Origin: Dastarcus helophoroides
Taxonomy: Eukaryota; Arthropoda; Insecta; Coleoptera; Bothrideridae
Reading direction: 5' to 3'
DNA: 64,000 nucleotides
Assembly: GCA_028583605.1 (NCBI GenBank)
Contig: CM053333.1
Coordinates: 26,577,302 to 26,641,301, forward strand
Under the pieces are notes generated by a model. That model worked only from the letters and a program-made list of their open reading frames with translations, ran no database searches and had not been told where the DNA came from. The position numbers were made by a program, and so were the translations under genes. Shown piece after piece: positions 44,601-59,600 of this stretch (the first letter of the stretch is position 1; every line of letters starts with the position of its first letter).

Positions 44601-47600
44601 TATAACATTCAAATAAAACAAATTGATGCGTCAGTTTAATAAATTTGAAAACGCTCTTTTATTTTAGAGTTTTTTCTTTGAGCGCAATGTCCTTATTTTT
44701 CTAATTCCGCCGACAAAGTTGCGGGTAATAGCTAGCAATACATATATCTGATCAAATTTATGGCTCCTCGGCTTTTTATTCCATCGTTCCTAAATTTTAT
44801 TCGTCCCATTAGATCTCAAACTTTTCCACCTTTTCACGTTTCTGCTCCAAGGTGTTATATTACGAAGAATTTCCTTCGAGTTCACTGAAAGGATGCATTA
44901 TCAAGTTTTCGAAATTGTCTACCTTTAAGTCGTCTTATGGAAAAGGATATTTTCTTATGTGATATGAAATTTTTAGTAAAATTGTCCCTTTCATCTCCTT
45001 TTGCAATACAGTAAGCTGTCAGTACTTTATGAACGAGTGGGAAATTTCAACCATTATCACTGACTTCAGATATTAAATAACGAGTAATGAAGTTTTCTTG
45101 AATATTGTAGAATTCTGAGTATCCTGAATACTGAAGGAATTTGTAGAATCTTACAGACTTAATTAAGCCGCCTCCTGAAGCATTGGGTTGAAAACAATGG
45201 CAGCTCAACTAGAGGATTTAAACTTTATAAAATGTCGTTTCATTACGAAACCTATATCGTCAATATTTTGGATTTATATGACTTGTCTTAAGCTGCCGAG
45301 GAAACCAGTAAATTAGTAGTAGTAATTAATTAGCAACACCTTAGGGATATAATGTGAATGCTGCTTAAAGCTAGCTGATGACATTTCGAGCTGTCTCAAT
45401 AAACAAAATTTTCCAATTTATTTTTTGTCCCAAAACGTAATTATTCCGTAAGGCAGGGTTTTTCAAACTTTTTAGTAGTCGAAGTTTATCTCCCAGTAGT
45501 AACTTTGACGACCGAAAAAGTCCAATCCACTAATTCTACCTTTTCGAGCCCAATATATTTTTAACGATCAAAAAAAAAGAAACTCTCGAACTTCTGTCGA
45601 CTAAAAAAAGTCATTAAGTCCAACTTTCTATACCCTTTCTTGTCGAGTGAATTGTCTTCCAGTCCACAAATTCTTTTTTATCGTAACCATAAATAAGTAA
45701 CGACTGAAAAGATAGTCCATCGTAGACACCCATGGACCCCTGACACGTAACGGACCCCAAGAATTCCAGATTAAGAAACCTGTCGTAAGGATTCAACAGT
45801 GATAAGTTATGTAAGGGAATTTTTCCTGACTATTGAAATACAAATATTGTCCTCTGAAACCAAGGAAGAGTAAAAAACACAACATAGGTTGCATAGGGCG
45901 TTTCAATAGCCGAGCTATTATCTTTAGAGAGATACTCAGATTTGTATTTCAGTTTTTGAAGATAACCAAGGACCAGTCCGTTCCACCAAATTTGTGTCCT
46001 CACTGTTGTTGAATTATTTTATTGACTCATTTTCAATACGAAGCAATTATTCTGTTACCTAGGTTATGTTTTCAGTATCAACTTTTTAAATAGCATATCA
46101 ATCGATTGCCAAAATTATAAATTGTCGATTTCCAGTTATTTAAACAATTGGCATTTTTCAGAAATCGATTTTGAAAATGTTAACTACTAAACAGAAAGAA
46201 TGATCCCTTTACACATACGTCAACCGTTAACATTATGACATATATTCTTTTTTGGGTTCTTTTCGTCCTTTTTTGCTAGTTTTACATAATAAAAAAAATC
46301 TTTTTACTTAAAAGGGTTTAATTTAAAAGCCAAAATTTTCCTGTATTCCTTCCATTATTTTTTGTTACTTTCACATTAAAAAAAGATTGACTTATAAGTG
46401 GTAAATTAAAATTCTCTTTACGGAAAGAGTTGGTGAGCTTGCAATAAATATCCCAGATTATAAAAGGTTTACTTTAACGTAACTTTGGTTTCTTCTTTCT
46501 GTTCCGTACATAGTTAATTACATTATCAAGTTCTTAACTGGTTTTTTAATTTTGCAAATTGTTTTTACTGTAACACAGTATAAATAAAACTCTTAACAAG
46601 GAGTCGTTTTGTAAATATTAGTTTTATAAATTTTAAAGCAGCTGTACATAAGAAATAAAAAGTCAACAATTTGCTCTTTAAACGAATTTTATTAAGGGTT
46701 CTTTTTCTCCTCTTTTGTAGTTATTTGGCTTTGATTCAGACTTCAAAGTATTAAATCAGCAGTGAAATTTTAATGTCTATAGAACATTGAGTTGTTTGTG
46801 TTTTAAAACTTCCGTTTTCGCTCTTTAACGTGTTAATACACGTCAAAAGCCAAAACTTTTTAAAAACGTTGATTTTTTATTCTTGTTTAATCCAGTGGGA
46901 CAATTTTCCCCACGTGCACTCTGTTTGGATTATTCAACTGTTTATCTTGCACTGTGTACTTTTTAAGAATTTTATGTTGATTTAAATACTTAAAAACCTG
47001 CAACTTTTAATAATTTTCCGCTAACAACATTTCAAAAAATTTCTTCCAGAGTTTCCAAATTTTAAAACCGTGATTAACTTCTCATGTAACCATTTATTTG
47101 TTTCACGTTTCCCATAGACATTGAAAAATGCTGAACTTTTAGATTATTTAGTCAACTTATTTCTTTTACTTTTGAGTATAAATTCCTACTTGTTGCTTAC
47201 CATTAGTATAAAATGTTGCATTTCGTTTCATCGTAGTTAAAATTATTTTTTTTTAATTTACCGCAACTTAATCTTTTTCAAAAAATGAGTGGTTTAAGTA
47301 TTTGTTGTTTAGAAACTTTCATGTGGATTGGGAGGATATGATTGGCTTTTATCATTTTTTTCATTTCAGTTTTTATTTAATGGTCGACTATTATGTTTTC
47401 TTTTTCTTTCTAATATGATGATTTGTGAGAAATTAAACTTAAAACGAAAATATCCCCAAAAGTTTTTTAATTATATTAACAATGTAATAATAATTGGAAA
47501 AAGTTTATTAGAGTCTCGTAAGTGATGAAATATAATCAGAAATAAATTTGATGATAAAAGGGCCATAGTATTAGGTAAACTTCAAGACATAATGATATTA

Positions 47601-50600
47601 GTTAGGCATTTTATTTTAGCTTTGCAGCATTTCTAGGCTTGTTAAACATTAAGCAACAAATTTCAAGCAAGCACCATTGCATAATTTCCTGAATATGAGT
47701 TTTTGATGCTTTATTAATTTTCATCAAACTTGAATATTATTATATGAATTAATATACTGGCAACTCCCCATGGAATCTAGGGAAACAACTTTCCCTGCAA
47801 AATGAAAATATTCATAGTAATTTTTTGGCGTTTTAACTCCGTTTTTAAGCAACACCTACGACCAATATTTAATTAAAATTTTCCATTTAAAACTTGAAGT
47901 ATTACTTGCAATTATTTATGTAAGTCCAAGATTAGACTTTAAATTTTCGAAGAATATTCATAATTTAGGATTTTTAAAAAGGACCAATATTTCTAGACAA
48001 TTTAAATAATAATAATAACAACGTTGGAATTTTGGAAAAAAGCAAAACATTTATAAAACAGATTAATTAACAACAATTTTTTCATCATTTCGATCTTTTC
48101 AAGAAATTACATAATCATATATTAAATATGTCCTATTTAAATTTAAAATGTTTAGCTTTCAAGTTCGAGTTTCAAAATTCGAGAAACAAAGTCAACATTT
48201 GGAGATTAAAGCAACACTATCGCAAAAATAAGTGATAATTTCTAGAAAAAATCTAAATTTTGAGCGCTAAGCTGAAATTTAAAAAAGTGCTAATGAATTT
48301 TGATAAAAAAGTTCTAAATTTGGAAAACCATCTATTATCAAGAACTAAAACGTTAAAGTATTTTGTAAACATCCCTTATTCAAACCTGTAACAGTCTAAA
48401 TTTTAAAATAATTCAAATTTCCTGTCAAATTAAATACTGAAAGGAAAACTGCGTCTCAAAAATTATAAAAATAAATCGTTTTTAATTTCGAAAATTGGAT
48501 CTTCCCTAGAAGTATGAGTTATAAGCAAAAAGTCGAATATTTAAAATTTTGTAAAAAATTTGTTCGGGTTAGAAATTTGTTTGTAAGTTTAAACTTGTCA
48601 GTTTCTAAATCGAAAGTTTATCATAAATGTTTATGAATGTAAAGATTTTCTCGAAATTTCGCGATTAAAGTCAAAATTTTAGAATTTGACTAAGCATTTT
48701 GAACTTACACGCAAAATTTTGTAATTAAAGTAGACATTTCCCAATTAAACAGGATATATGGTGATTTACATCAAAAATGCAATAATTTTGAAGTTTTGAA
48801 GTTTTTGAAGTTGTGACTAAATAACTTTGTGAAAAAATTTAAAACTTTAAACTTAAAGCGAAAGTGTCAAAAACATCTAAAGTTCGATCGAAATTTTAGA
48901 AAAAAAACTAAACACTGAATGTTTAAGTTGAAAATTCACGAAAAATATCAAAATTTCGATTAGAGAAGAAATTTAGGTTTTTTTCGAAATGTCTACTATT
49001 TTCTCAAATTCTCGAATTTAAATTTGAAATTTCCATTCAAGTAAAAAGAATCCAAATTCGCGAAAAAGTTTAAATTTTGAGTCAGGAAATAAATAACTTG
49101 ATAAGGAAAATCAAACATATAAAAACATATCAGAATTTTTACTTTAATCTCGAAATTTTGTGTCGAAATTTTATTTCCCATCAATTTTGAATTTCTCTCA
49201 AAGTTTTTAGCTTCAAACGCGGAGTTTAAAAGATAACTTGCTAAGAAAAATCAAATTTATGAAAAAAAAAAATTTAATTTTTACTTTTGTCTCGAAATTT
49301 CGACACTTTTAAAAGTTTTTAATATAATTAATTTTTTATTTTTAAATACAATGGAAATTAAAGTTTTTCTATAAATTTCGTGCCAATATTCATTTCCATC
49401 GGGTTTCTCTAGAAATTATTTGTTTAAAGTACGGAGTTTAGGCAAAAATTCGAAAATTGTTTTATACATTTGAAGTCGAAATGTTCTGTAAAAAAATTGA
49501 ATTTAATTCATTAATTAAATGTGCCTCAGAATTTCAAGGGTAGCAAGCTTCCAAATATTGGTTTTTTAATCTCAAAAATTAAGATTAATGTCTCAAGATT
49601 AAAATAAAAGGTCGAAAATTCACCAGTTTCCAGATTACCCAGAAATTCCAAATCTTAAGAATTTGTTTATACTTAAATTGGTGGATTTATTAAAAGTAAC
49701 TGATATTCTCGAAAGTTTGACTTAATTCCTTAAAAATTTGAATTAAAATTCGAATTTCCCTGCTAACACTGAATCTTTTAATCCCAAAGTAACCACTTCT
49801 TTTCGAAGTTTTGAATTTAAGCACGAAATTTTCACGTTTTCAAAAAACTTAGTGGAAGTTAATTTTTGAATGACTTTAAAACTTTTCTCAAAATTTCGTG
49901 ATTTTTACTTGAAAATTCTAGAATAACTTTGTTGTAGATTTTCAGCAGTTTTTCAAATGCGGCCTTTTTTGAAAATTTTAAATTAAAACAAGAAAATTAT
50001 ACTTCTTTCTAAAATTTCAACTTCAAAATATAAACTCCGAGTGAAGTCTGGAATTAGGCTTATAGATCTCGATTTTTTTCAAAACTTGAATATTTTTCAA
50101 ATTTAGAAGTTTAAACTTGAAATTTGGGAATTAGAATTCTTTTAAATCAAATTTGGTAAATATCTTGAATTTTCTACTTTTGTCTCTAACTTATCAATTT
50201 CTTGAAATTTTATTTTTCCAACATTTTGACCCCAAGTGTCAAATGTAATTATGTTACGTTATAATTCGATAATTATTTCGGTTTTAATCAAAATTTCAAC
50301 TAATCGCAACATAAGTTTGCAAAATAAAGTAGGACTTAATTATACATAAGGTTGGGCAGTTTTTTTTTAAGTTCAATTCACTTGCAAAGGGCAACCCCTA
50401 TTATGCTTTCAGAGCACTACGAGTAAGATGCGAAAATAAAGATAGATGGCGATGAATCGCCCTTTTAAATAAGAATCAATTGTAATTGTCGGGAAAAATT
50501 CTGTTCGGTAACGACTTCCAGAGTAAGTTCTATAGAAAAAAGACTATCCGTAGACAGAAGTCTTCTTTGTGCCAAACTGGACCGCATGGAAATTTGCTGT

Positions 50601-53600
50601 TTCCGACTGTCTTGTGTGCCTCAGGAATGTTGTCCTTGTCAGATCTATCAATTCCTGATAGCATCTCCCATGATAGACTTGTTGAAAACAGACAAGTCAC
50701 CAACCATCCTTCTATGCGTCATCAATCAGGCGAATGGTTATTTTGTTAATTTAATTCCAAAAATCCATAGTGCGCTTTGGGGCTGAACTCCAAACGTGAG
50801 ACTAGTATTCCAGTATTGGCCTAACTTGGGCTTCGTAGAGCCAGCAGGTGATGACATGTGAAGTACTTTTTAGCTCTGAAAACAAAGCTCTGCAGGTTGT
50901 AGTTCTACTAGAAGATAGTTCTTGCATTTATACTTAGTATAGACAGATTAGGGAGGATTTTACTATCCATGAGGATATTAGTTGCATTGTCCCTTGATAC
51001 TTGGTTAGAGAAAACAGCGGCCTAAATTTTTGAGGCATTGAAGTCAACTAGATTTTGCTTTCCCCGTTCCAGAACGATCTCAAGATCCCCATTAATCGTC
51101 TGCATCTGCTGCTGCCTTAGCCTATCTGAAGCAGTGACTGATAATAGTTTGTCGGAGAAAAAGAAAGAGCTGTCATATGCGTAGTACTTTCAAAGTTGAA
51201 GCCAAGAGAAATAGTAGGCGACAGAAGGGACCCCTGAGGCATCCGTACATTAATTGCAAATGCCTCAGATGAGATGCCCATCAACGACGTTCGAAGAAAT
51301 CTACCACCGAGGAAACTAAATATCAAATGACAGAGACCGGTGAAAGTTCTAATGCGTTTTTATTAGTTATGAAATTCATTCATCACGTTAATATGATTAT
51401 GCTTTTCTATTATATTTGTTGGTCCACTAGTTTTTTCCTTTGCTTTTTAGTTCACTCCCAAAAAAGTTCCTCTATCACTACACTGGACCACTCATCATTG
51501 GTTTCTGGCTTGAGTTCTATAAGTAATGTCAATACATAATTCCGCTTAGTGCAGTAGGCAATTTTAGGAAGGTCCATTTCTCTATTTCTATCGTCTCCGA
51601 ACTTTGGAATTCGCTAATAAGCAGAATTTTCCTAAAGCGATACAACGGGTGTGTTTTGAACCATATTCGCTCATTCTAACTCGTACTCGAAGTCCATCCA
51701 ATTTAATACTGTTATCCTTTGCTAATGGATTGCACTCAAAAAAAACTTAAGAGAATAAGCTGCCACAAGTATACTGACCAAGAGAACATGGGACAAATCA
51801 ACCTCTGCAATTGAAATAATGTAATGAAATATTCCACTTTAATCAGGGTAATGAATTTTTAAGATTTTAAAATGGCTAATTTCAAACGTTTAAATTTCGA
51901 AAATAAAATAGGAAACACTACTCGTATCAGGTATCAGAATAGTAACAAAAATGGAATACTTTACTTTGAAGGATATTTGGTATGCTTTTCGTTGAATTAT
52001 GTGCAGCACACTACACCAAACTTTCCTAAACTTTTTCAATTTTCAGCGCTCTTATTTAATCCTTTTCCTAAGACGTATTATATTAAATTCTGACAAGTGC
52101 ACTTTATGTAATAACCAATAATTTTTTGCCAGAGTCAGGTAAACGTAATAGTTCCCAAATAAATAACACAACGCCCAAGTGAAAATGGGATCTATAGTTT
52201 TTTAATTCAAAACTAGTTATATGTTTTTACAAATTATTAATCCTAATATTATGATTTGTGAATAAAAAAATAAAAAATCCCTTTTTACTTTTTATTGAAA
52301 AAAAGTATTGCAAAGGGAAGGCTTCCATAACTGAATACAGAGTGACTACTCAAAAAATGCTTTTGATTCTTGGCGTGGATTTTTAGGAGTAAATATTTCA
52401 AAAATATACATGTAGTTGCTTCATCAGTAATACAAGTAAGACACTGGACTAATTTTTTTTTAATTTCTAACTACAAGATTTAAAATTATGCGTACTATAT
52501 AATATTTTCTTTTTAAAGGTGACTTTCAATAAGCGCAAGTTCGGCGTGATGAAGAAGGCATATGAATTATCGGTGCTCTGCGACTGTGAAATCGCCTTAA
52601 TTATTTTCAGCAGCAGTAACAAACTATACCAATATGCAAGCACAGATATGGACAAAGTTCTGCTAAAATATACGGAATATAATGAGCCACACGAATCCTT
52701 GACCAACAAAAATATTATCGAGGTACATCAAAGCCAGCAGCAACTATGCCTAGTACTTGGCTCATGCAAATACGATAACTGTTTTATTTTTATTAAACTA
52801 ATGATCCTTTGGATAACAAAGTAGCGTCTAACATGTTTTTTATACTGACTAGTTATCGATTTCGTGCATTTGCCTGATATTTAAGCGAGTTGTTGCTTAA
52901 GATTTGATATTCTAACTACCGTAGAATCGAATGCGTGTCTGTAATCGTTTGTCTTGTCCTGTCAAATATTTGAATTATTGAAAAGTAAGAAGTTAACGAA
53001 GTGTTTTTCAACTACAATACCAAAAATTTGAATGAATTTTTGACAGCATTAGACCAACGTTGTTTGTTTGAAGCATGCATGTGCGCGTGATAGTCGTTAA
53101 GGTTGTCATTCTCCATGAGCTGGTCCACTGACACTTGCAGGCTCTTAATAAGAAGGAGCATAAGAACGGAGTAATGAGTCCCGATAGTCCCGAACCGGAA
53201 ACAGAATATCAATTAACTCCTCGAACAGAAGCGAAATACAGCAAAATTGATGAAGAATTCCAAATGATGCTGCAAAGAAACCAAATAAACGGACAAAGAG
53301 TAAGTTGTTTTACATCCGTCTCACTGCTTATTTGTTCACCACTAATTCATACCTAACTGGATTAATCACTTTCACTAATAATATCATATTTTAGGTCAAT
53401 ATGGGTTCAAACTATAGTCAACCTGTCTCAGTGCCTGTGAATATCAGTTACGGTGATTCTGGTCTTCTCCAATCTAGTCCACAAATGGCTCATACAAGTA
53501 TTAGTCCAAGGCCGTCTTCATCTGAAACAGATTCTGTTTATCCTAGTGGCGGCATGTTAGAAATGAGTAACGGATATCCGAATTCAGCATCTCCAATGGG

Positions 53601-56600
53601 TGGGTCTCCATCACCCGGTCCTAGTCCTGGGCCAGGTCTCAGCTCTTCGAAACACCCAAAACAGCATTCACCGGTACCTCGATCAAATTTACGAGTGGTC
53701 ATACCAACACCTCTTGGCCCGAGCATTACCCCAGAAGAAGTCACTTATGCCGAGGTAAAAACTGAAATAGTAAACTATGCACTTTCAACTTTTTATTGGT
53801 TCATCAATACATTCTAAATACTACTCGCTCACACTTTTAACTTAGGGATTCTTTTTTTTTACTTATTGTAATTTGATTGTAAAAGATTATTTATATTGGA
53901 ACCTTTCGATAGATCCACGATTTTGTAGTTTTCTTTTTCTTATATAACCGTAGAGAATGTCTTGATTTTTTTTAAAACTCTGCTGCGTACAATATTAAAT
54001 TTTAATAGTCCTCACTTAGATGTTTACTCTCTTTTTGCATGTCGATAATTATTGAAATTTCCGACCGTTTTCTATAGTTCCCTAAGAGTCACCGGGAATT
54101 TCCTTCCGACTTATTTATTTAATCATATGATTACTATTAGTTTAATGTGATATTGGTTTAATTCTTCATAATGCACATAATCTTTACAATCTTGCCACAC
54201 TTCTCAAGTTGTTTTTTATTTATTAAATTATCTTATTAAAAGACAATATCTTTTACATTAATTGCCAATAAAAGTGAATCTTTTAACCTCACGCGGTTTA
54301 TTAAAGTAAACCATGTAAAACTACCCACTTTTGTGGTTCAAATTTATTGTTTATTTTTAACGTATGGATTGATGTTCTAGAAAAAATTGTATTTACGTGG
54401 TAATTCCTATTTCTAAAGTTTAACACCCGCAATTAGTTCCACTTCTTCATTTTTTGCTTTATTATTATTTTTTTGCTATTGGGTCAAAATCGCATTAACG
54501 TGAATCAAATTACCTTTCGAATTAGAAAAAGATCAGCTCAAATTATTAGGCGCCAAGCCAAGTCCTCAATTTTACAGACCAAACACATACCAAAAGATCA
54601 ACTAACCTCTACCTTTTTTCTTGTTGGAGTTCTAGATCGGAACATTTTCGCCAACTATAGTGCAATATCAAAACGCAGCCAAATCGCCTTAGTATTTATT
54701 TATAAGTTGATGGAAACTTTTATTTCGTCATGAGTAGAAGCCGGATTTTAGGTCACATCCTATGACCTACCTTTTCACGTTCTTTGGCGTTTTTCATGCC
54801 TAAAGCCTCAGTGCCTAAATTTCAATTTCTCGTGTTTTTTGCCTTTTTATACATGATTTGAGCCTATTTTTTAAAATGTTCGTGCCTATTTATCCTTTTC
54901 CGTGGGTTTTCCAAGTAGACTTCTGAAGAATTTAAGCAGAACTATGGAACTTAATAAAACAAAGCAATAAAATTGAAATATAATCCATTAAAAAAATAAG
55001 AAGACATTTCCAAGAAATGTAATTTAATAATGATTACTCTTATGACTCACCCAGCCCCTTTAAAAGTTTTCCCGCTATTAAAGCGCAGGGTAATTGAATT
55101 ATACGAGGGCGGTCCGATAAGTACTTGGCCTCACCGCCCGATGGCGCCACTATCGCAAGAGAAATTTACTATCGTGTAGTACATTCTCGTAGACGGCTAC
55201 TGTGGACATTTCAGCCGAATCGGACTCGTAATTTTGTTTTCACCGCGTGTGGAAGAGGGCGTGTCCCCGGATTTTAGAAAAATGCAAAAGAGCAATACTG
55301 GTCGGTGATTCGATTCTTGTTTTTGGAAGGGAAATCACGTAGCGAAATCAAACAGCGCTTGGATACTGTGTACGCTGGCTCTTCTCCTTCGATGGCGACC
55401 GTCAAAAATTGGTTTAACAAGTTTCAGCGTGATCGCACGTCGGTTTTTGATGAGCGACGCCCAGGTGCCCCGAAAACGGCTACTACGGTGGATAACGAGA
55501 CAATAAACCACGATCTCGTATTGGCAGACCGCAGATTGAAGGTACGCGAGATAGCTGAGAGAGTAGGCATCTCAAAAGACCGCGTGGGTATTCTGCATGA
55601 AATTTTGGGCATAAGAAAGCTGTCGGCGCGATGAGTGCCGCGTTTGCTCACTACAGACAACAAGCGCAACCGTGAGACCACTTCAGAGCAGTGTTTGACG
55701 CTGTTTAAGCGCAATCCGAAAGAGTTTTTGCGTCGTTTCGTGACCGTCGACGAAACATGGATCCACTGGTACACGCCAGAGACCAAGGAACAGTCGAAGC
55801 AGTGGACTTCACCCGGTGAACGTGCTCCGAAGAAGGCAAAGACTGTCCTATCGGCGGAAAGGTGATGGCCACCGTTTTCTGGGATTCACAAGGTGTGACT
55901 ACCTGGAGAAGGGCAAAACGATCACAGGGCTATACTATGCCGAATTATTGGGCCGATTCGACGCCGAATTGCAGAAAAAACGGCCCCATTTGGCGAAGGA
56001 CTCTTCCGCCATGACAACGCACCGACTCACACCTTCGCCCGCGCCACGGCCAAATTGGTCGAATTGGGCTACGAACTGCTGCCCCATCCACCGTATTCTC
56101 CAGATTTGGCCCCGTGCGATTTCTATTTATTTCCAAACTTGAAAAAGTCACTCGCCGGGCAGAAATTTGATTCGAATGAGGAGGTCATCGCCGCCACGGA
56201 GACATACTTTGCAGACCTCGAGAAAACGTATTTTTCAGACGGGTTAAAGAAGTTGGAGCATCGCTGGGTCAATGTATCGAGTTAAAAGAAGACTACGTTG
56301 AGAAATAAATCGCCGCTTTTCCAAAATTTTCGTTTTTCTTTTGTAGGTTAAGTACTTATCGGACTACCCTCGTAAGTTGTCTATCTTAGTTTCTGAGTAA
56401 AAACAGATGTTCCGGTAAAATGATAAAATTATCGGAAGGTTATTTCTTTTCTGATTTATCTTTGAACTGCTTTGTGTAAGTACACTTGGGAATGAAAAAT
56501 GGCCCCAGAAAGACAAAGTCTTCTAATTAATCACATAGTTTAGAAAAATCGTGTAATTGTAGATGTTGAAAAACTGTTTGAAATGATTTAAATTATATCA

Positions 56601-59600
56601 CAGCAAACATTTTTTTCAGTAAGAACCATAACAGTAAATGTTTTTCTTGTTAATTGTGATTTTACCTTTTAATGCCTTTTTTAAAGTATTTTGGCTTTTC
56701 GGTGCCTTTTTTAACTGTTTGTTTTTGCCCAATTTAACATTTTGTCTACCTTTTTACCTTATTTGACTATGCCTAAAATCCAATCTCTAGTCATGAGGTT
56801 TTCAACTTATTAAAAATTATATCGTTTACCATAATATTTACGTTTTCAGTTATTGCATTTTTACGTATTAATTGTTCTTAATTTTTATTTCTTTATTTAT
56901 CATTCTGGTGGGATTGGTAATACTTACCCCTGTTTAGTTATTCACAGATCCCTGTTGTTACTCATGTCATTTTGTAAGGATTGTTCACAAAATTATTTCT
57001 GATCATAATAAAGCAGACTGAAATCCAACGAAAATTTATGAACACGTTTCATGTTAAATAATTCCCAACGATCAGTTGTTACGAAGATCTTAAGAATCAA
57101 CGTCCGAGGATTCAAGATCAAGTAAAATTTATCATTTTGGACATTCCTCAACAGTACTCAGCTCCCGGAGCATGTTAAGTTTGCTCAGAGCATTAACATT
57201 GGTCACAATCAAAGGTCACTATAGAGCTTCTTAAGAAAGTAGTGTATTTGATTCTTCCCTCAAAACAGAACAATTTTTACTCGCAGCTATTTACAAGATT
57301 TACTGTATATAGTTTATTGAAATAAATATAAAACAACTAGAAAGAAAATAATCAATTTAAACTTAAAACATACAACAAAATATTCCCAACAGTATCAAAC
57401 AATTTTTGTTAAATTATATTTAAGTAAAAATCGATTAAATATGAATTTAACGCTACATTTCTTGATTTCTTTTATCAACTAATCCGACGAATAATTAGAC
57501 AGGGATTCTAAAATATAAATGATGAAAAAAATTTACGAAAAACGGGATTAGAAATAATAATCATTAACGACGCAGCTACAAGATTAATGTTTAATGCTCA
57601 GAAAACCGGATTGTCTAATTTCAGGGCATATTAAACATTTGTTTGTCAACAATTAGGTGGTCATTTATTAAAAATAAACCAACAGTGAGATTTCCTAACT
57701 TAGTCCAAATTCAAAGTAAGTGCATGTCCTTACAGGAATACTAAATTGCTTATTTTTCTTTACTATTTGAGGATTGTGGATGCTATGAAGAAAAAATGAC
57801 ACACATGGTTTAAAAAATTTCCATGGGCATCACCTCTCCTTCATAGATTTACGATACTCAAAAGGTTTGTAATGATATAATACGATCATCGGAAAATATC
57901 TCTAGAGTATTAGGCACTTCCTAACGCTTGCACCCATTTTTTCACGATTTCACATTAACTTTCTTCTGCAGTTCGTTATCGTTTATCGGCCGATTTTCAT
58001 TTGAAAATGCGATTTATAGAACGCCTTTTTAAGAGTTATCGGGGTCGAAAGGATTAGATTACTAACGTTTTGTTTCTCCTGATTTCCGAATGCGCACCTT
58101 ATATTCTTCTTCTTCTTATTTAGCGATGTCCAAGTCGCTAGGAGTCAGTGATAGCCGGAAATTAGATTTCAATTATGATTTGAAAATATTATGTTTAGCC
58201 TCAATATGCGTGAAAAGAAAAAATGTGCCAACGTTGGCATTTCCTAACATGGCCCAAACATTTAATTTCTCAGGGTGGGTACTACGCATTTAGAAGAATA
58301 CACAAGTGTATTTCTCCGATTTCACAGTAACGCTTTGTTTGAAGGTTGAACGTCCCGTGGACGGTTGTAACGTCTACAATGAAAAAAAGCTTCGTTGATT
58401 TAAGAAAAAATTCATCGGAGTCACTGTTTCCCTCATAGATTCACAAAATTTCAAACGTTTGAATAATCATTGGAAAATATCTCTTAATTTTTTATAATAT
58501 TTGTGCCCATTTCTTTTCAAAATATTCGCACTGTTGGCGATTTTCCATAAATTTTCTTCTGTAATTCGTTATTGCTGCCAACGATTTTCGTGCGAAAAAT
58601 CTAATCAGCCAATGACCTCTTCAAATCTATTGAAGACAAAGTATCACTTTTTATTTTCATGTTTTCATATTTTATGCATATCGACACTTCGTACGTTTGT
58701 ATCTTAGTCACAACTGTCATGTTATCTGGTGATGTATTTACAGTTTAGTTTCTATCTCGTTTCCCTTTGCTTTTTGCGTTACACCCAAATCAGATTCGAT
58801 TTACGATGTATAATGCTAACGACAATATTTGAATTTGGTAACGCAGTACCCACGCTGGTACGAAGTTGATTTCGAATCTGTATAATGATGACGATGTGGC
58901 TAGGGGTTTAAATTATGATCTGAATTTTTTTCGCTTAAATATACATCTAACAGAAATGTTAATTGCATATGAGCATCATCCTCATTTTACTCCATCTCAA
59001 CTTAAAATTAATAACATTGTGACTGAATTACCCCTCTGTATTTGATCGAAATATTTTACCTAAATTTAAAAACAATTGCTTATTACGTACATATTTTAGA
59101 ATTTCTCATAATTCATACAAAACACTACTTCTTTATAAAAATTGGTCGGTTGATTTATGACGATATTAAAGGGTGCACTGTCCATGTGATTTTGCCACTT
59201 GAGCGTGATTCTTTTAGCAACCGTCTGGTATTGTAAGGTTCCTTATTGTAGAAATCGATTTCAAAAAGCTCATAAGTAATTGATGACCACAGAAGAAGGC
59301 TGTTTAAAAAATTGTATAATGTATATTTAAATCTTACTTATTGTCTTATTTTGAAATATTTTATGTACTTTTTTGATTACCGCAGAAGTTGCGCTTATAT
59401 AAGCCCATTTGATTAACGTTATTTTGGGGTTTCAGCATGCTCGGACACAGTCTTCTCTGAACACGCCGGTTGTGGCGTTGCAGACGCCAGGCCTATCTAG
59501 CTACCCCGGAGCGTTATCGTCGACGTTTGGCGCTCAAGATTTTAGTATTGCTACAGACATGGGCCTGGGAATACCCTGGAGCAGCCACCAAATACCGACT

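Noticed and set aside
53538..53744. 68-codon open frame on - over Mef2 exon 4
   Set aside because: Antisense of a strongly supported coding exon.
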